From Tamlana sp038148895 (GTDB taxonomy: Bacteria; Bacteroidota; Bacteroidia; Flavobacteriales; Flavobacteriaceae), in the NCBI GenBank assembly GCA_038148895.1, contig JBBVGQ010000003.1: 64,000 bases of DNA; one strand, 5' to 3'. Each line of letters begins with the position of its first letter. Position 1 is the stretch's first letter. Of this stretch, positions 60,824 to 64,000 are shown piece by piece. Both the position numbers and the translations under genes were made by a program. Below the pieces are notes generated by a model. It worked only from the letters and a program-made list of their open reading frames with translations, ran no database searches and had not been told where the DNA came from.

Positions 60824-62263
60824 TTGGGTGATTTAAATTCTTTCATTAGCTTTTTTAACAAAAACACAATTAATAAAATCGGTGAATACTTTTCTGTATT
60901 TATAGATTTATATATAAAACCTTTAAAATCATGGAAAAGAATTATTAGCCAACGAAAAACTTCATTGGAATACTTCATAATATATATTCTATTCTATAGT
61001 GCCATAGTATACTTAATTAGTTGGGATTTAGAGCAAGCTATTACTAAAGTATTTTTAACTTTAATTCTTACTTTGATTCCCTTTTTATTATTATTAATTC
61101 CATTTCTTGTTTTTACAAAATTGGCAAAAAAGAGAATTAAAGCCAATAGGCTTTATCGACTACTTGTTGTGTTTGAAATTCAATTATTACCTCTAATACA
61201 TTTCCCAAATTTAGTAGCTAATTGGGGAGATGTAGAATTACCATATTTGATATCATCTAATTTTCTTGCATTACAGGGCTTGCTTTGTATGTTTGTACTA
61301 CCATTAATTATAAAAATTAATGTTTGGAAAAAATTATGTTGGATTATGTGCAATTATATATTAGTTGCAATTTTTGGATATACGATGTATAAAATACATA
61401 ATACGCCTAATGATTTATCAACTATTTTAGAGAAAGCTGACTATTATACACCAAAAGATGAGTTTGGAAAAATATGGTCTAATTATAAAAAAACAGATTG
61501 GTATTTAGATAAAGATATGTTCTATGTTTTTGTTAAGAAAAAAGATAGTGGACTAGTTAAAATCAATAAAGTACAATTTTCCACAACATATACTTCTGAA
61601 TTTATTCTACAAACATTAGAAAACAAATTGAACAAATTACCTCTTGGATATATTAAAAGTATCAGACCTGATATCTTTTATAATGATAATCCTTTTGAAA
61701 TATATAATAAAGTAACTAGTTATCTAGAGTCTATCAATTCTTCTCACTTGTTTGAACCAATTGGAGAAAAAGAATTAAATCAATTAGACTCGCTCCAGAC
61801 CGAATTTAATAAAATATTTTATCACGATATAAAGTTCATGGATTCGCTCCAGAATTATGCTAAATATAAATCAAATCGAGAATATGCAAGTTATGTATCT
61901 AATTACATAAGTCAATTTGATAGTATAGTAACAGAGGAAAAACAACTGAAAAAATTAATTGAGACAACTACACCATATTATAAATTAAAGATTGATAGCT
62001 CACAGTATATTTTAGCTTATAATATTGATAAAGAATTAATAAAATATCCACGTAAAGGAATAGAAGATAGTAACATTAAACTATATAAGAGGTATAACGA
62101 GGATTATTATATAATTGCCAATATTATTTTTTATCCTCTTAATAAATTAATCAATTATTTAAATCCTAGTCCATATTATTTGGATGAATTTAAACATATA
62201 AACGAGAGAAAGGAAAACACAGGTGAACCAATAAAGTTTGAAATGGAACTTTATAGTAGATAA
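60824..62263 (+). CDS. Hypothetical membrane protein (Yip1-like N-terminus), TTG start
   Basis: A 479-residue protein I cannot assign. The first 190 residues hold about five hydrophobic helices (YFIIYILFYSAIVYLISW, VFLTLILTLIPFLLLLIPFL, LLCMFVLPLIIKI, NYILVAIFGYTMY), an arrangement like Yip1/DUF-type membrane domains. The remaining 290 residues are a soluble, Lys/Asn/Tyr-rich region without known motif. No ATG precedes the open frame after the stop at 60788; TTG at 60824 is the only standard start before the helices, so the gene may also be 5'-truncated. Codon use is extremely AT-rich compared with neighbours, suggesting transfer. Confidence 0.6.
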   Translation: MGDLNSFISFFNKNTINKIGEYFSVFIDLYIKPLKSWKRIISQRKTSLEYFIIYILFYSAIVYLISWDLEQAITKVFLTLILTLIPFLLLLIPFLVFTKLAKKRIKANRLYRLLVVFEIQLLPLIHFPNLVANWGDVELPYLISSNFLALQGLLCMFVLPLIIKINVWKKLCWIMCNYILVAIFGYTMYKIHNTPNDLSTILEKADYYTPKDEFGKIWSNYKKTDWYLDKDMFYVFVKKKDSGLVKINKVQFSTTYTSEFILQTLENKLNKLPLGYIKSIRPDIFYNDNPFEIYNKVTSYLESINSSHLFEPIGEKELNQLDSLQTEFNKIFYHDIKFMDSLQNYAKYKSNREYASYVSNYISQFDSIVTEEKQLKKLIETTTPYYKLKIDSSQYILAYNIDKELIKYPRKGIEDSNIKLYKRYNEDYYIIANIIFYPLNKLINYLNPSPYYLDEFKHINERKENTGEPIKFEMELYSR

Positions 62264-62567
62264 CTGAAAATATGGTATTGGCAAGTGTGCGAATGATGCA
62301 GAAAGTTAAAGAACCAGAAATTGCTTCTACATAATTATTTGACGATATAAGCCTAAAGGCGTTATATTTTTTATTATGCTCAAATAGCAAAGCTATACGC
62401 CATTTGCTATAATAAACATTTGTACTATAATCTACATTATGTAAAATAGTAATTTTAATTCTAAGCAATCACCCCTCTTTCCATAAAAAAGTATTTAAAC
62501 TATAAAATCTAAGTATAGGAATATATAATCCGCCTTCGCATTTGTTTCGGCGGACAAGAAAAAATCA
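62264..62567. other. AT-rich intergenic region
   Basis: No ORF supported. It contains a short hairpin TCCGCC / GGCGGA (about 62528-62553). I see nothing else recognisable. Confidence 0.4.
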
Positions 62568-62629
62568 AATTAAGCGCAGCTAAACATCTTGGGTATGTTT
62601 AATTTAGTTTTGGTAAACTGCGCCTAATT
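62568..62629. repeat. Nested inverted repeat downstream of the coiled-coil gene
   Basis: Outer arms AATTAAGCGCAG / CTGCGCCTAATT (one mismatch) enclose TAAACAT / ATGTTTA, giving a two-tier hairpin of about 62 nt. It may terminate the minus-strand genes ending at 62655 or be a dispersed repeat. Confidence 0.5.
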
Positions 62630-62654
62630 GACTTTGGTTGGCCATAATTTTTAT

Positions 62655-63035
62655 TTACAGCCAGTGTGAAAAGAAATCCATCATTTCTTCCTTAAGGTCG
62701 TAATGCAACTTTATATATTGGCGCATATCGTCCTTTAAAGGTTTTTGTTTACGCAATAGGCTACCATCAACAGACTCGTTTAAATCTACAGCATGCAAAT
62801 TTTTCATTTTGTTTTTGCAGCGGTGCATCAATTTAGAAATTTCGTTGCGTTCAATTTCAATACGGTTTTGAAACTGCTCAATTTTTAAACGTGCTTCCAT
62901 ATCGAACTCACGTGCGGCAATTTCCTCCAGTTTTTCCTCAAAAGTGTCCATTTCATTAAAATGAAAACGCAATTCTCTTTTCCAAGTTTCTAAATTGAAC
63001 TTTAGATCGCTTAAATATGATACTGTTTTGTACAT
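62655..63035 (-). CDS. Small coiled-coil protein
   Basis: A 126-residue cytoplasmic helical protein. Residues about 25-80 (FNEMDTFEEKLEEIAAREF, ARLKIEQFQNRIEIERNEIS) form a probable coiled coil; charge is balanced, and there is no signal peptide. Unknown function. It lies 16 bp after the EF-G-like gene in the same orientation, so it is probably cotranscribed and may act with it. Confidence 0.72.
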   Translation of the reverse strand: MYKTVSYLSDLKFNLETWKRELRFHFNEMDTFEEKLEEIAAREFDMEARLKIEQFQNRIEIERNEISKLMHRCKNKMKNLHAVDLNESVDGSLLRKQKPLKDDMRQYIKLHYDLKEEMMDFFSHWL

Positions 63036-63051
63036 GTTACTAAAATTTATA

Positions 63052-64000
63052 TTATACTTCCATTTCTTCTAAATCTGATTGTTTTACCAAATCGGCCTGT
63101 ATGTTTGATGGCACGGGTTCGTAAGACGAAAATACCGAACTAAACGTGGCCCTGCCCTGCGTTAACGAGCGCAATGCGGTGCTATAGCCATACAATTCGG
63201 CCGCTGGGCACATACAATTCAATATTTGGTACTGCCCCTCGCTGGATATACCTTGTATGATGGCGCGCCTGCTCTGTAAATCGGTCATCACATTGCCCAC
63301 CATATCCTCAGGTACTTTTACTGAAAGCTTGTTGGTAGGTTCCAACAGCTTAGGATTTGAGTTTAAGAAAGCTTCCTTAAAGGCGTGTGCGCCAGCTATT
63401 TTAAAGGATATATCGTTGGAATCTACGGTGTGCATTTTACCGTCGTATACCATCACGCGTACATCGCGGATATAGGAATTGGTCAATGGCCCAGATTCCA
63501 TCACTTCCAAAACGCCTTTCATCACCGATGGCAAAAAGCGTAAATCTATGGCGCCACCAACAATACAGTTGTAAAACACCAAAGTACCGCCCCATGGTAA
63601 GGCTACCACTTCTTTCCCCCTAATATTAAAGCCTTCGGGTTCTTCAATGCCCTCGTACCAAGGCTCTATTTTTAAATGCACCTGTGCAAATTGCCCAGAG
63701 CCACCAGATTGTTTTTTGTGCCTGTAATTGGCTGTGGACGAACGCTGAACCGTTTCGCGGTACGCAATTTTTGGTTTTTTAAACTCGGCATCAAGGCCAT
63801 AAATGTTTTTGAGCATCCATTTTACAGTAGCCAAATGCAACTCCCCTTGGCAACCCAACAATAATTGTTTGGTTTCCTTTGAAAAATTAATGACCACCGT
63901 TGGGTCTTGACTATGGATTTTCTTTAAGGCCTCGCTAAGCTTTTCTTCCTCATTTTTATTGGTAGCCAACACCACTTTGGTAATCCTTGATTCTGGATAA
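63052..64000 (-). CDS. EF-G-like translational GTPase, C-terminal part (runs off the right edge)
   Basis: About 316 residues of domains III-V are visible. Domain III shows EALKKIHSQDPTVVINFS and LLGCQGELHLATVKWML. Domain IV has YRETVQRSSTANYRHKKQSG, GSGQFAQVHLKIEP and SYIRDVRVMVYDGKMHTVDS. Domain V has VPEDMVGNVMTDLQSRRAII and CPAAELYGYSTALRSLTQGR. The open frame continues through the window edge with no start codon needed here. The divergent domain IV suggests an EF-G paralogue (EF-G-like or recycling/ribosome-release type) rather than the main translocase; that is inference. Confidence 0.88.
   Translation of the reverse strand, partial: YPESRITKVVLATNKNEEEKLSEALKKIHSQDPTVVINFSKETKQLLLGCQGELHLATVKWMLKNIYGLDAEFKKPKIAYRETVQRSSTANYRHKKQSGGSGQFAQVHLKIEPWYEGIEEPEGFNIRGKEVVALPWGGTLVFYNCIVGGAIDLRFLPSVMKGVLEVMESGPLTNSYIRDVRVMVYDGKMHTVDSNDISFKIAGAHAFKEAFLNSNPKLLEPTNKLSVKVPEDMVGNVMTDLQSRRAIIQGISSEGQYQILNCMCPAAELYGYSTALRSLTQGRATFSSVFSSYEPVPSNIQADLVKQSDLEEMEV

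Noticed and set aside
62568..62629. Integron attC site or tRNA cloverleaf
   Set aside because: The RYYYAAC and GTTRRRY core boxes are missing, and no acceptor stem with TpsiC loop can be drawn.

Overview
The window looks like chromosomal DNA of a marine-type member of the Flavobacteriaceae (Bacteroidetes). The evidence is low GC content, several -7 promoter boxes of the Bacteroidetes form TAnnTTTG, two secreted proteins with type IX secretion (T9SS) C-terminal sorting domains, fused ThrA (aspartokinase-homoserine dehydrogenase), a fused alpha/beta 2-oxo acid dehydrogenase E1, and many short lipoproteins. I would not name a genus. No rRNA, tRNA, CRISPR array, transposase, prophage or SusC/SusD pair was seen.

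Layout. 1-3000 (minus strand): edge of an RluA-family pseudouridine synthase, a four-helix-bundle gene sitting in TCTAAC-type degenerate repeats, panB, and a GH28 lipoprotein. 3082-8716 (plus): an NTF2-like secreted protein, dnaK, a lipocalin-like lipoprotein and cydAB (cytochrome bd), most followed by clear hairpin terminators. 8785-12624: rlmI flanked by two PepSY-like secreted paralogues, then a nitronate monooxygenase whose divergent upstream region carries two copies of a 12-nt palindrome. 12707-20480 (plus): a dispersed pectin-related block with an aldo/keto reductase, GH43, an amino-acid permease, the relic of a further glycosidase-like gene, a GH78-like rhamnosidase, and a single-chain pectate lyase (PL10-like) fused to a CE15-like esterase. 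No SusCD or regulator is present, so this is not a canonical polysaccharide utilization locus. 20507-29471: housekeeping genes including a BON-LysM protein, rpsA, pyrR-pyrB, ribonuclease Z, pdxH and a CAP-domain lipoprotein.

29109-34569 (minus): thrA-thrB-thrC plus a DUF1801 gene. A 35-codon leader ORF lies just upstream of thrA. It holds a Thr/Ile cluster (TITNITT) directly before a GC-rich hairpin, so it is a candidate attenuation leader. 34570-47721: the NAD(P)HX repair enzyme, a large T9SS S8 protease, a TlpA-like lipoprotein, and a tight five-gene minus-strand operon (2OG-Fe oxygenase, SUI1/eIF1-like, DUF1835, nucleoside phosphorylase, signal-less substrate-binding-like protein). These are followed by the E1 fusion and a 3D-domain lipoprotein.

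47724-49122 holds exbD and, upstream of it on the same strand, three unannotated small ORFs. Two are near-identical 28-residue paralogues and the third (44 residues) shares their C-terminal WNxxKRY-like motif. This small-ORF family is the most novel-looking item in the window. 49123-60456: secreted proteins, a YghZ-type reductase, a DEAD/DEAH helicase, two EamA transporters, a GT9 glycosyltransferase, a dienelactone hydrolase-OsmC pair, DUF1853, DUF4251 and an intradiol-dioxygenase-like protein that lacks the His-x-His iron-ligand motif. 60513-62640 is a very AT-rich accessory patch with one membrane protein that has no ATG start. The window ends with a coiled-coil protein and the C-terminal part of an EF-G-like GTPase, both on the minus strand.
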